Below, in pieces: positions 37,192 through 45,733 of a stretch of 64,000 nt of DNA (the stretch's first letter is position 1; each line of letters begins with the position of its first letter). The notes beneath the pieces are model-generated. The model was given only the letters and a program-made list of their open reading frames with translations, searched no databases and was not told the DNA's origin. This DNA comes from Anaerotruncus sp. G3(2012) (GTDB lineage: Bacteria > Bacillota > Clostridia > Oscillospirales > Ruminococcaceae), in the NCBI RefSeq assembly GCF_000403395.2, contig NZ_KE159675.1, positions 230,297 through 294,296 on the forward strand, given 5' to 3'. The translations under genes and the position numbers were made by a program.

Positions 37192-37644
37192 TTACTGGCC
37201 AACCGGCAGAACTGGCGCGCCCGCACTCTCCCGGACGTTGATAAACACTTCATTTTCGCTGGCGAGCGAGGTGTTCACATCGAGCGAATAGGAGAACTGG
37301 AGCTTGCCGCCATGGTCATCCAGATCGGAGAAGACCCGGTCGCCCGAGACACCGATGGTCATTGCACCATATCCTGTGTCATAGTGGCACTGGTGCCGGA
37401 CCCCCCGCTCAATGATGAGCTGGCTCTTGGTGCTGCCCGAGCGGGAGAGGGTCACCCGCTGGGAACCTTCGACCCGGAGTACCGTATGGGTACCGTCAAA
37501 GCCGGTCATCTCGGATTCGTCATAGGCGATATAGTAATCCCCATTGCGCTTATAGTAGGAACCGGTTGTGACCAGCTCCACCTGATCCTGTTCCCCGTCC
37601 TGGCGGTAGATCCCTTTAATATCAATCAGTACATCTTTTTTCAT
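37192..37644 (-). CDS. DUF1934 beta-barrel protein
   Basis: 150 residues. DVLIDIKGIYRQDGEQDQVELVTTGSYYKRNGDYYIAYDESEMTGFDGTHTVLRVEG and the later YDTGYGAMTIGVSGDRV and GGKLQFSYSLDVNTSLASENEVFINVRE define the DUF1934 family, predicted lipocalin-like barrels of unknown role. AAAGGAA precedes the ATG. It lies 13 bases after murI and commonly neighbours murI and argS in Firmicutes, as here. Confidence 0.9.
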   Translation of the reverse strand: MKKDVLIDIKGIYRQDGEQDQVELVTTGSYYKRNGDYYIAYDESEMTGFDGTHTVLRVEGSQRVTLSRSGSTKSQLIIERGVRHQCHYDTGYGAMTIGVSGDRVFSDLDDHGGKLQFSYSLDVNTSLASENEVFINVRESAGAPVLPVGQ

Positions 37645-37657
37645 CTTTATTGTTCCT

Positions 37658-38479
37658 TTATCTGTCGGTTAAAAGTTCGAGGCTGATCTGGTGGACCTTT
37701 CCGCTCACCCGTTCCCCAAGGAAGAGTTCAGCGGTTTCGGCGAACAGCTCGGGGGAGTCGCTCACATAAAAGCTGATGGTTCCGCCAGACCCGTCTGAAA
37801 GCAGGTCCTCCGCCGAGAGAAACTGCTGTGCCCAGCGTGCAACCTCTTTTCCTGCATCAACCAAGGTCACCCTGTAGCCGAGCACCCGGTTGATCGTTTC
37901 ATAGAGGATCGGATAATGGGTGCACCCAAGGATCAGGGTGTCAACCTCTGCCTGTTGGATCGGCTGAAGATAGAGTTCGGCAACTTTGGCGGTCACCTCA
38001 TTATCCGGCTGGATGAACCCGTTCTCCACCAGCGGGACAAAGAGCGGGCAGGCATTCCCGAATACATGCACCCCCGGATTGATCGAACGGATCGCCCGGC
38101 CGTAAGCACCCGACCGGACAGTCGCGGTGGTGCCGATCACCCCGACCCTGCCGGTGGCAGTAGCGGCGCAGGCGGCCTGCGCTGCGGGGAGCACGACGCC
38201 CGAATGGGGCACCCCGATCTTTGCTGACATCTCGGGGGTAAGCTGGGAACTGACCGTCCCGCAGGCAATGATAATCAGTTTGACGTCATGCCGCTTGAGA
38301 AAGGCGATATCCTGCATCGCGTACTGACGAATCGTCTCCCGGCTGCGGGTGCCGTAGGGGACCCGCCCGGTATCCCCGAAATAGATCAGGTTTTCCTGCG
38401 GGAGCAGGCGGCGCAGCTCCTTAACGGTCGTCAGACCGCCCAGTCCCGAATCAAAAACACCGATGGCTCTGTTATCCAT
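37658..38479 (-). CDS. murI: Glutamate racemase
   Basis: 273 residues. GVFDSGLGGLTTVKEL, YFGDTGRVPYGTRS, the first catalytic Cys in IIIACGTVSSQL (C73) and the second in LILGCTHYP (C186). The first site reads ACGT instead of the more usual ACNT, a variant I have seen in clostridial sequences. It makes D-glutamate for peptidoglycan and possibly also for the pgs system 17 kb away (inference). GAGG lies before the ATG. It sits between ddl (36 bases) and DUF1934. Confidence 0.95.
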   Translation of the reverse strand: MDNRAIGVFDSGLGGLTTVKELRRLLPQENLIYFGDTGRVPYGTRSRETIRQYAMQDIAFLKRHDVKLIIIACGTVSSQLTPEMSAKIGVPHSGVVLPAAQAACAATATGRVGVIGTTATVRSGAYGRAIRSINPGVHVFGNACPLFVPLVENGFIQPDNEVTAKVAELYLQPIQQAEVDTLILGCTHYPILYETINRVLGYRVTLVDAGKEVARWAQQFLSAEDLLSDGSGGTISFYVSDSPELFAETAELFLGERVSGKVHQISLELLTDR

Positions 38480-38515
38480 ATCCGCTACCTCACAATCCAG
38501 ATTCCGGCAGGCCGG

Positions 38516-39598
38516 TCACTGTTCCGCTGCACGCGCGAGCGCAAGCTGGATCAGCCGGTCGATCAGTTCGGGATAGGGGATGCCTGCCGCGTCAAACAGC
38601 TTGGGATACATCGAAATCGCGGTGAAGCCGGGCAGGGTGTTGATCTCGTTGAGGACCACACCGCCATCTTCCTGCGCGAAAAAGTCGATCCGGGAAAGTC
38701 CGGTGCAGCCCATCGCGGCGAATGCGTCGCAGGCTGTCTGCCGGATGACCTTGCTGACCGGCTCCGGAATCCGCGCTGGGATATAAAGGTCGGTTGAATC
38801 GTCGAGGTATTTGCCCTCATAGTCGTAAAATTCGTGATGGGGCACGATCTCGCCGACCACCGAAGCAGTGCAGTCGCCATAGTTGCCGAGCACCGCGCAT
38901 TCGACCTCTGCACCAGTGATCGCGGTTTCGACAACCGCTTTGCGGTCGTACCGGAACGCCTCTTGCAGTGCGGCCTTCAGTCCGGCCCGGTCCCTGGCTT
39001 TGCCCACTCCCACAGAGGAGCCGGTATTCGCCGGTTTGACGAACATCGGATAGCCCAGAGACTTCTGGAGCGCAGGTTCCATCTCTTCAAACCGTTCCAT
39101 CATCGGGCGGGTCATCACTCTGTAAGGCGCGGTCCGGATGCCTGCCGCTTCGAGCAGGATGTGGGTGACCTCCTTGTCCATACAGGTCGCTGAGGCGAGC
39201 ACGCCGCACCCCACATAAGGGATTCCTGCCAGTTGGAACAGGCCCTGTAAGGCGCCATCCTCGCTGTTTTCCCCATGGACCACCGGGAAAGCCACGTCAA
39301 TCCGGACCGCTTCGGTCCGCCCGTCTGGGAGGATGCGCAGCAGTCCGCCGGTTGAGCGGTCGGGCGAAAGGACCGCGGGCGTGACATGGCCGCTCTGCTG
39401 CCACTGGTCGGGCTGGATCAGTGCGATGTCCCCGGTATACTCCAGCCAGCGCCCGTCTTTGGTGATGCCAAGCATCACCACATCATATTTCTCGCGCGGG
39501 ATGTTTTGCAGAACCGAAGTTGCGGACATCAGCGAGACTTCGTATTCACTGGAAACTGAGCCGAACAGTACGGCTACCACTTTCTTTTTCAAATTCAA
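38516..39598 (-). CDS. ddl: D-alanine--D-alanine ligase
   Basis: 360 residues from a TTG with GAGAGG 6 bases upstream. ATP-grasp enzyme: VAVLFGSVSSEYEVSLMSA, FPVVHGENSEDGALQGLFQLAGIPYVGCGVLASATCMDKEVT, GYPMFVKPANTGSSVGVGKA, EINTLPGFTAISMYPKL. It makes the D-Ala-D-Ala terminus of the peptidoglycan precursor. The active-site region shows no obvious D-lactate or D-serine change, but this cannot be settled by eye. First gene of the leftward group. Confidence 0.95.
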   Translation of the reverse strand: MNLKKKVVAVLFGSVSSEYEVSLMSATSVLQNIPREKYDVVMLGITKDGRWLEYTGDIALIQPDQWQQSGHVTPAVLSPDRSTGGLLRILPDGRTEAVRIDVAFPVVHGENSEDGALQGLFQLAGIPYVGCGVLASATCMDKEVTHILLEAAGIRTAPYRVMTRPMMERFEEMEPALQKSLGYPMFVKPANTGSSVGVGKARDRAGLKAALQEAFRYDRKAVVETAITGAEVECAVLGNYGDCTASVVGEIVPHHEFYDYEGKYLDDSTDLYIPARIPEPVSKVIRQTACDAFAAMGCTGLSRIDFFAQEDGGVVLNEINTLPGFTAISMYPKLFDAAGIPYPELIDRLIQLALARAAEQ

Positions 39599-39741
39599 AC
39601 AGAACCTCTCTTAAATCTCAAATTTATAATCGAAAATAGCGCAAAATAGGAGTTTAAAACCTGCGGCCAAAAGTGGCCTTACCTCACATCGCATGGCCAG
39701 CGGCTTTCAAGATTCCGGCTCCCTGCAATGATACAATCTAT

Positions 39742-39770
39742 ATTCTAGCACAACTGAGAATAGTACGCAA
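39742..39770 (-). promoter_or_regulatory. Likely ddl promoter
   Basis: On the minus strand TTGCGT (39765-39770), 17-base spacer, TAGAAT (39742-39747). Confidence 0.5.
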
Positions 39771-39802
39771 GACAAAGCCTGTGGACATCCCACCTTCGGT
39801 GT

Positions 39803-39921
39803 GATATAATAGTTGCAAAGCAGCTATTATACCAGAGCTATGGCCAGGATGATGCGCAGGCAGAGCCCGCTCCCGTCCCGATGGCCAATGATATCTATCA
39901 CATCGCTTCACAATTGTGATA
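39803..39921. repeat. Palindrome-bounded repeat element, copy B
   Basis: TATAATAGTTG / CAGCTATTATA (39805-39831) followed by the core AGAGCTATGGCCAGGATGATGCGCAGG..CCGTCCCGATGGCCAATGAT shared with copy A at 6887-7050, and ending with CACAATTGTG plus ATATCAT. The right-hand palindrome differs from that of copy A. Confidence 0.8.
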
Positions 39922-40050
39922 TCATAACAAAATAGCTGGGATAACCCACAGGTAGACATCCACGGCTAACACATTGCAGGTGAAAAGCGGCACCCGGGCC
40001 GCGCAAGCGGGTCTGGGTGTACAAATGAAATAACAGACAGGATGGAAAAA

Positions 40051-40869
40051 ATGCCAAATGATTGCAAATTCGCGGTACTGATCGACGCTGATAACATATC
40101 GGATAAATATATTAAAATTATCCTGGATGAAATATCAAAGGATGGGATCGCCACCTATAAACGGATTTACGGCGACTGGACCAAACCCGCGCTTTCCTCG
40201 TGGAAGTCGATCCTGCTCGACAACTCGATCCTTCCCATGCAGCAGTATAACTACACGACCGGCAAAAACTCAACCGATTCCGCACTGATTATCGACGCAA
40301 TGGACATCCTCTATTCGGGGCAGGTGGATGGATTCTGCATCGTCTCTTCGGACAGCGATTTCACCCGTCTGGCCGCCCGGCTGCGGGAATCGGGGATGCA
40401 GGTGATCGGCATGGGGGAGCGCAAAACGCCCAAGTCGTTCATTTCGGCGTGCAACCGGTTTAAATATCTGGATATCCTCTTTGCCAGCGCGGAGGAGGAG
40501 AAGAAAAAGAACACCGAAAAGTCCGCAAAACCGGCGAAACCTGAAAAACTGGAAAAGAATGAGAAGCTGCCGGGGGGCAAGCCCGTCAAGAGTGCCCGGA
40601 CTGCCGACAAGCCCCAGCCGCAGATGGGCAATCTGGAAACCCTCAAAGAGGCAATCCTGAGCATCTCGGAGGAAACCTCGGACGAGGATGGCTGGATCTT
40701 CATCGGCACGATCGGAAGCCTGTTGGTCAAGAGGTACCCTGATTTTGATGTCCGCAACTTTGGATTTTCCAAGCTGACCCCGTTCATCGAATCGCTCGAC
40801 CTGTTCGACATCAAAAGCGTGCGCACCAACGACAACAGCGCAAAGCTGATCTATGTCCGTCCCAAATAA
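40051..40869 (+). CDS. NYN-domain protein with C-terminal OST-HTH/LOTUS domain
   Basis: 272 residues. The N-terminal NYN (PIN-like) nuclease fold shows the acidic residues FAVLIDADNIS, DSALIIDAMDILYSG and CIVSSDSDFTRLAARL. A Lys/Pro/Glu-rich linker (about 150-190) leads to a C-terminal OST-HTH/LOTUS-like domain (LETLKEAILSIS..DGWIFIGTIGSLLVKRYPDFDVRNFGFSKLTPFIESLDLFDIKSV). Bacterial NYN-LOTUS proteins are inferred RNA-binding ribonucleases. An ATG three codons upstream is possible, but AGGATGG suits 40051. It is monocistronic with a terminator after it. Confidence 0.92.
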   Translation: MPNDCKFAVLIDADNISDKYIKIILDEISKDGIATYKRIYGDWTKPALSSWKSILLDNSILPMQQYNYTTGKNSTDSALIIDAMDILYSGQVDGFCIVSSDSDFTRLAARLRESGMQVIGMGERKTPKSFISACNRFKYLDILFASAEEEKKKNTEKSAKPAKPEKLEKNEKLPGGKPVKSARTADKPQPQMGNLETLKEAILSISEETSDEDGWIFIGTIGSLLVKRYPDFDVRNFGFSKLTPFIESLDLFDIKSVRTNDNSAKLIYVRPK

Positions 40870-41240
40870 CCCGTTTCACCCAATGTCCTGCTTTTGAAAA
40901 ATGCAGGGCATTTTTTTGCCTTTTGGGGGATGGGCTCTGTGCAAAATATCCTTCTTTATGAAACGTATGCAGAAGCAGGACTTTGGATAGGAGGTTGCTT
41001 CTGGTTCGGGATGCGGAACCGCTTCCCTGCCTTTTTATGCAGGTTTGTGCAGGCTGAATGAAAAATCGACGGTTTTAGTAGAATTTTCTGCGGCAGGGGG
41101 CGTTGACCACGGCGCATTTGACGTGTTAAGATAGAATCAGCTACCGGAGCCTGGCCTGTTTCCCAAAGGCGCGCCGCCGATTATCCGTAAGGCGGCGGGA
41201 GGAGGGCAGGGGTCCGGAATCATCGGAAAGGGAAAACAAA
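40870..41240. other. Gap before the activase gene
   Basis: After the terminator it holds a 43-codon open frame near 40931 without a spaced ribosome binding site and a possible promoter TTGACC-18-TAAGAT around 41103-41132. No other feature is recognised. Confidence 0.5.
40883..40917 (+). terminator. Terminator of the NYN gene
   Basis: ATGTCCTGC (40883-40891) pairs with GCAGGGCAT (40903-40911), one G-U, and is followed by TTTTTTT. Confidence 0.88.
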
Positions 41241-44192
41241 ATGGGAATGACGATTGGAATTGACATCGGCTCGACCACCGTAAAAATCGTGGTCATCAAG
41301 TCGGGCGATGTCGTCTATGAACAGTACGAACGGCATCTTTCGCAGGTGCGCCCCAAGACGCTCGAGCTGATCCGGATGGCAAAAGATGTGATCGGCGACC
41401 GGGAGTTTACGATTGCGCTCTCGGGTTCGGCGGGGCTGGGGCTCGCGAAAGCGGCGAACCTGCCGTTCATTCAGGAGGTGTTCGCGACCGGCGAGGTGGT
41501 CAAGACGATGGCGCCTGATACCGACACGGTGATCGAGCTGGGCGGGGAGGACGCCAAGATCATCTTTTTCACCGGCGGGCTGGAGGAGCGGATGAACGGC
41601 TCCTGCGCGGGCGGGACCGGCGCGTTCATCGACCAGATGGCCACCCTGCTCGACGTGACCCCTGAACAGCTCGACACCCTCGCGCTCGGCAGCGAGAAGG
41701 TTTACACGATCGCTTCTCGGTGCGGCGTGTTCGCCAAAAGCGACATCCAGCCGCTGCTCAACCAGGGCGCGCGGCACGAGGATATCGCAGCTTCGATCTT
41801 CCGCGCGGTGGTTGACCAGACGATCACCGGTCTGGCGCAGGGCCGCAGGATCGAAGGCAAGGTGCTCTTCCTCGGCGGGCCGCTCTATTTCTTCAAGGCG
41901 CTCCAGCGGGAATTTGTCCGGGCGCTCGGGCTTTCTTCCGAGGACGCGGTGTTTCCCGATATGGGCCGGTACGCGGTCGCGATGGGCAGCGCGCTCTACG
42001 CGGAAAAAGCCGGGAAGCTGCTCACCTATGAGGAGCTGGTCTCCCGGATCGAGGACAGCACCGACAGTGCACCGACCTCCCGCCGGCTGGAGCCGCTCTT
42101 TGAAAATGCAGATGACTATGCAGCCTTCTGCAACCGCCATGCGCGCGCTTCGGTCGACCAAGCAAGCCTCGACTCCTACGCCGGCGACGCCTATCTTGGC
42201 ATTGACTGCGGCAGCACCACCACCAAGCTGGTGCTGATGAGCGCGGACGACCAGATTCTGTATGAATACTACGCCCCGAATAAGGGCAATCCGGTGCAGG
42301 TCATCAAGGAGCAGCTTTCGCAGCTGCTGCCCCGCTGTGCGGGCCGGGTGACGATCAGGGGCAGCGCGGCCACCGGATATGGCGAAGACCTGATTAAACA
42401 CGCCTTTTCGGTCGACGCGGGGCTGGTCGAAACAATGGCCCATTTCAAGGCTGCCCGCCATTTCAACCCGCAGGTCGATTTTATCCTCGATATTGGCGGG
42501 CAGGACATCAAATGCTTCAAGGTGCGCAACAACTCGATCGACTCGATCATGCTCAACGAGGCGTGCTCTTCCGGCTGCGGCTCGTTCATCAGCACATTTG
42601 CACAGTCGATGGGCTATAATGTCGCTGAGTTCGCAAAGCTTGGCCTGTTCGCGAAATACCCGGTTGACCTCGGCTCCCGCTGCACCGTATTTATGAACTC
42701 GTCGGTCAAGCAGGCGCAGAAGGAGGGAGCGGTGGTCGAGGATATCTCGGCGGGGATCTCGATGTCGGTCGTCAAAAACGCGATTTACAAGGTGATCCGC
42801 GCCGCCTCCGCCAAGGAGCTGGGGGAGCACATTGTCGTACAGGGGGGGACCTTCCTCAATGACGCGGTGCTCCGCAGCTTTGAGGTCGAACTGGGCCGGA
42901 AGGTGATCCGCCCGCAGATCGCCGGCCTGATGGGCGCGTACGGCGCCGCCCTCTACGCCAAAGAGCTGGGACTGGAAAAGTCCGGGCTTATCCAGTTGGA
43001 GGAGCTGGGGCAGTTTGTACATACCTCCAAATCGACCGTCTGCGGCCTCTGCGGCAACCACTGCAACCTGACGGTCAATTCGTTCGGACGGGGAAAAAAG
43101 TTCATCAGCGGCAACCGGTGCGAACGCCCGCTCGGCAACCGTGACCCCGAACAGATTCCCGACCTCTACAAATACAAGCTGGATAAAGTGCGCGCGCTGA
43201 TGAAGTCGGGCAGCGCGAAACGCGGGAAAATCGGGCTTCCGCTCGGGCTGAACATGTTCGAGAACCTTCCGTTCTGGCACGCCTTTTTCACCCATCTGGG
43301 GTTTGAGGTGGTGCTGTCCGACCTCTCGACCCGCAATACCTACATCAAGGGGCAGTTCTCGATTCCGTCGGATACCGTCTGCTATCCGGCCAAACTGGTG
43401 CATGGGCACATTGCCAACCTGCTCGAGAAGGGGGTCACGGACATCTTTTACCCCTGCCTGACCTATAATTTCGACGAGCACAAGGGCGACAACCATTTTA
43501 ACTGTCCGGTCGTTGCCTACTACCCCGAGCTGCTCCGCGCCAATGTCGCCGAGCTTTCGGATGAGCGGGTCCGGTTCATCTATCCCCATGTGGGCATCCA
43601 TCTGGGCAAAAAGATGGCTCCCCGGCTCTATTCCGAGCTGTGGAACTATTACCCAAGCCTGCGGCTGCGGGAGGTGCGCGAGGCGGTCAAGGAGGCCAAC
43701 CTCGCCTATGCCAGGTGGATGCAGGAGATTCGGGACGAGGGCAGGCGCGCGATCGAATACGCCCGCAAAAACGGCAGGCGGATTGTCGTGCTCTCGGGCA
43801 GGCCGTACCACATCGACCCCGAGATCAACCACGGGATCGACCGGCTGATCTCCTCGTTTGGGATTGTGGTGGTCAGCGAGGACTGTGTCTGTGATCTGGT
43901 CGAGCCGGTCCGGGTGAACGTCCTCAACCAGTGGACCTACCACGCCCGGCTTTATAACGCCGCAAAATATGTCACCACCCAGCCGGACATGGAGCTGGTC
44001 CAGCTCGTCTCGTTCGGCTGCGGGATCGACGCGATCACCACCGACGAGGTGCGTGAAATCCTTGAGGAGGGCGGGAAACTTTATACCCAGCTCAAGATCG
44101 ATGAGATCACCAACCTCGGCGCGGTCAAAATCCGCATCCGCAGCCTGCTGGAAGCGGTCGAAGAAAGGAGGCGCAGCTATGCCGCAGAATGA
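41241..44192 (+). CDS. Acyl-CoA dehydratase activase (double BadF/BadG ATPase domain + DUF2229)
   Basis: 983 residues. Two ASKHA-type ATPase domains in tandem: IGIDIGSTTVKIVVI with CAGGTGAFIDQMA (about 1-260), then LGIDCGSTTTKLVLMS with NEACSSGCGSF (about 312-570), the latter holding Cys for a bridging [4Fe-4S]. CGLCGNHCNLTVNSF..GNRCERPLG (about 600-630) is a further Cys cluster, followed by a DUF2229 domain (FENLPFWHAFFTHLGFEVVLSD..SIPSDTVCYPAKLVHGHI). Such proteins transfer an electron to 2-hydroxyacyl-CoA dehydratases at the cost of ATP. In many Clostridia the HgdB-like part is fused; here it is a separate overlapping gene. Confidence 0.92.
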   Translation: MGMTIGIDIGSTTVKIVVIKSGDVVYEQYERHLSQVRPKTLELIRMAKDVIGDREFTIALSGSAGLGLAKAANLPFIQEVFATGEVVKTMAPDTDTVIELGGEDAKIIFFTGGLEERMNGSCAGGTGAFIDQMATLLDVTPEQLDTLALGSEKVYTIASRCGVFAKSDIQPLLNQGARHEDIAASIFRAVVDQTITGLAQGRRIEGKVLFLGGPLYFFKALQREFVRALGLSSEDAVFPDMGRYAVAMGSALYAEKAGKLLTYEELVSRIEDSTDSAPTSRRLEPLFENADDYAAFCNRHARASVDQASLDSYAGDAYLGIDCGSTTTKLVLMSADDQILYEYYAPNKGNPVQVIKEQLSQLLPRCAGRVTIRGSAATGYGEDLIKHAFSVDAGLVETMAHFKAARHFNPQVDFILDIGGQDIKCFKVRNNSIDSIMLNEACSSGCGSFISTFAQSMGYNVAEFAKLGLFAKYPVDLGSRCTVFMNSSVKQAQKEGAVVEDISAGISMSVVKNAIYKVIRAASAKELGEHIVVQGGTFLNDAVLRSFEVELGRKVIRPQIAGLMGAYGAALYAKELGLEKSGLIQLEELGQFVHTSKSTVCGLCGNHCNLTVNSFGRGKKFISGNRCERPLGNRDPEQIPDLYKYKLDKVRALMKSGSAKRGKIGLPLGLNMFENLPFWHAFFTHLGFEVVLSDLSTRNTYIKGQFSIPSDTVCYPAKLVHGHIANLLEKGVTDIFYPCLTYNFDEHKGDNHFNCPVVAYYPELLRANVAELSDERVRFIYPHVGIHLGKKMAPRLYSELWNYYPSLRLREVREAVKEANLAYARWMQEIRDEGRRAIEYARKNGRRIVVLSGRPYHIDPEINHGIDRLISSFGIVVVSEDCVCDLVEPVRVNVLNQWTYHARLYNAAKYVTTQPDMELVQLVSFGCGIDAITTDEVREILEEGGKLYTQLKIDEITNLGAVKIRIRSLLEAVEERRRSYAAE

Positions 44193-45537
44193 GGAACGGG
44201 TGGTATTCACCAGGGAGATGAAAAAGGACTATACAATCCTGGTGCCCACCATGCTGCCGATCCACTTCAAGCTGATGCTCAATATCCTGCGGGCATACGG
44301 CTACAAATGCGAGCTGCTCGAAAATACCGGCAAGCCGGTTGTGGACGCTGGTTTGCGCAGCGTCCACAACGACACCTGTTACCCGGCGCTGCTGGTGATC
44401 GGGCAGATGATCGACGCGCTCGAATCGGGGAAATATGACCTGAACAAGGTCGCGCTGATGATCTCCCAGACAGGCGGAGGCTGCCGGGCGTCCAACTACA
44501 TCCATCTGCTGCGCAAGGCGCTCAAAAAAGCGGGGATGGGGCAGATTCCGGTGATCTCGCTTTCGGCAAGCGGGATGGAGCCAAACCCCGGCTTCAAGCT
44601 CACCCCCACGATGATCGACCGGATTTTCTACGCGATCCTTTACGGCGACCTGCTGATGCTGCTCGCCAACCAGTGCCGCCCATATGAGATCGAGCGGGGC
44701 GAATCCGACCGTCTGGTCGACCGCTGGTCGCGGCGTCTCACCGGGGAGATGAAGGGGCGTGGCCTGCTCAGTTACCATCAGGTCAAACAGAACTACCGCG
44801 CAATCCTGCGGGACTTTGCCGCGGTCCCCCGCCGCAAAGAGGAAAAGGTAAAAGTCGGGATCGTCGGGGAGATCTATGTCAAGTTCTCGCCGCTCGGCAA
44901 CAACAACCTGGAAGAATTCCTGCTTCAGGAGGGCGCAGAACCGGTGGTGCCCGGCCTGCTGGATTTCTGCCTCTACTGCGTCTACAATATGCTGATGGAC
45001 CATAAGCTGTATGGGCTGAATTCCCGGATCAAACAGGAAATCCTCGAGCGGTTTTACCATATGCTGGTCAAAAAACAGGCGGATGTGATCGACGCGATCC
45101 TGTCGGAAGGCAGCTTCCGGCCGGGCGGGTATTTCCCCCACACCGTCGACCTCACCCGCGGCTATATCAACCACGGCGTCAAGATGGGGGAAGGCTGGCT
45201 GCTCACCGCCGAAATGCTCGAACTGATCGAGCAGGGGGTCTGCAACATTGTCTGTACCCAGCCGTTCGGCTGCCTGCCCAACCACATCGTCGGCAAGGGG
45301 ATGATGCGGGTCATCAAGGAGCGGCACCCCGAATCGAACATCGTGGCGGTCGATTATGACCCCGGCGCCACCCGGATCAATCAGGAAAACCGGATCAAGC
45401 TGATGCTGGCAAATGCGGTTTCGATTGCCGAGGAGAAAAAGCAAAAGCCGGAGCCTGTACGGCGGCGCCCGCGCTATGCCGACGAGTTCCCGCCCGAGGA
45501 GGAGACCAGCCGGATGGCTATGACCATCAAAATGTAG
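44179..45537 (+). CDS. 2-hydroxyacyl-CoA dehydratase D-component-like (HgdB family)
   Basis: 452 residues. REMKKDYTILVPTMLPIHFKLMLNILRAYGYKCELLEN, NDTCYPALLVIGQMIDAL, GGGCRASNYIHLLRKALKKAGM and PNPGFKLTPTMIDRIFYAIL are typical of the HgdB-like part of large activase proteins; VCTQPFGCLPNHIVGKGM lies near the end. Cys residues for an Fe-S cluster are present. GAAAGGAGG precedes the ATG at 44179, which lies inside the end of the activase gene (14-base overlap), so the two are translated together. No substrate-specific partner (CoA transferase, HgdA) lies nearby, so the reaction is unknown. Confidence 0.88.
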   Translation: MPQNEERVVFTREMKKDYTILVPTMLPIHFKLMLNILRAYGYKCELLENTGKPVVDAGLRSVHNDTCYPALLVIGQMIDALESGKYDLNKVALMISQTGGGCRASNYIHLLRKALKKAGMGQIPVISLSASGMEPNPGFKLTPTMIDRIFYAILYGDLLMLLANQCRPYEIERGESDRLVDRWSRRLTGEMKGRGLLSYHQVKQNYRAILRDFAAVPRRKEEKVKVGIVGEIYVKFSPLGNNNLEEFLLQEGAEPVVPGLLDFCLYCVYNMLMDHKLYGLNSRIKQEILERFYHMLVKKQADVIDAILSEGSFRPGGYFPHTVDLTRGYINHGVKMGEGWLLTAEMLELIEQGVCNIVCTQPFGCLPNHIVGKGMMRVIKERHPESNIVAVDYDPGATRINQENRIKLMLANAVSIAEEKKQKPEPVRRRPRYADEFPPEEETSRMAMTIKM

Positions 45538-45563
45538 CGGCAGGCAGAGGGAAAAACAGAGTG

Positions 45564-45647
45564 TTGACAGCGGTTTGTCCGCTGTGCTATAGTGAAAACA
45601 GAAAAGAGCATCCGCGAATGATAGGGAAGAATTCGCGGATGCTTTTT
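45564..45647 (+). promoter_or_regulatory. Promoter directly followed by an intrinsic terminator
   Basis: TTGACA (45564-45569), 18-base spacer, TATAGT (45588-45593). Only 12 bases later a hairpin begins, AGCATCCGCGAAT (45606-45618) with its complement ATTCGCGGATGCT (45631-45643), then TTTTT. It ends the activase transcript; starts from the promoter would also meet it at once. Confidence 0.8.
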
Positions 45648-45733
45648 CTGTTATCGCCTGTTTCCGCATCCGGCAGGGTGGGAAAGAGGGTTTGATACAC
45701 AGGATAATGATACAGAAGAAAGGGTGTTGCAGG

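Larger units (their letters stand above)
39599..40050. other. Divergent gap, ddl to NYN gene
   Basis: Holds the likely ddl promoter (39742-39770 minus), copy B of the palindrome-bounded repeat (39803-39921) and, past that, no further recognisable signal. No gene is supported. Confidence 0.6.

Noticed and set aside
36925-37686. 253-codon plus-strand frame over the repeat gap and DUF1934
   Set aside because: Runs through repeats and antisense to a recognised gene.
40931-41062. 43-codon frame before the activase gene
   Set aside because: GGGGG touches the ATG with no spacing, the product has no clear membrane or domain pattern, and a hairpin overlaps it.
41220-44210. 996-codon antisense frame opposite the activase gene
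   Set aside because: Exact shadow of a strongly recognised gene; its composition (Asp, His, Arg, Gly-rich) is typical of antisense reading.
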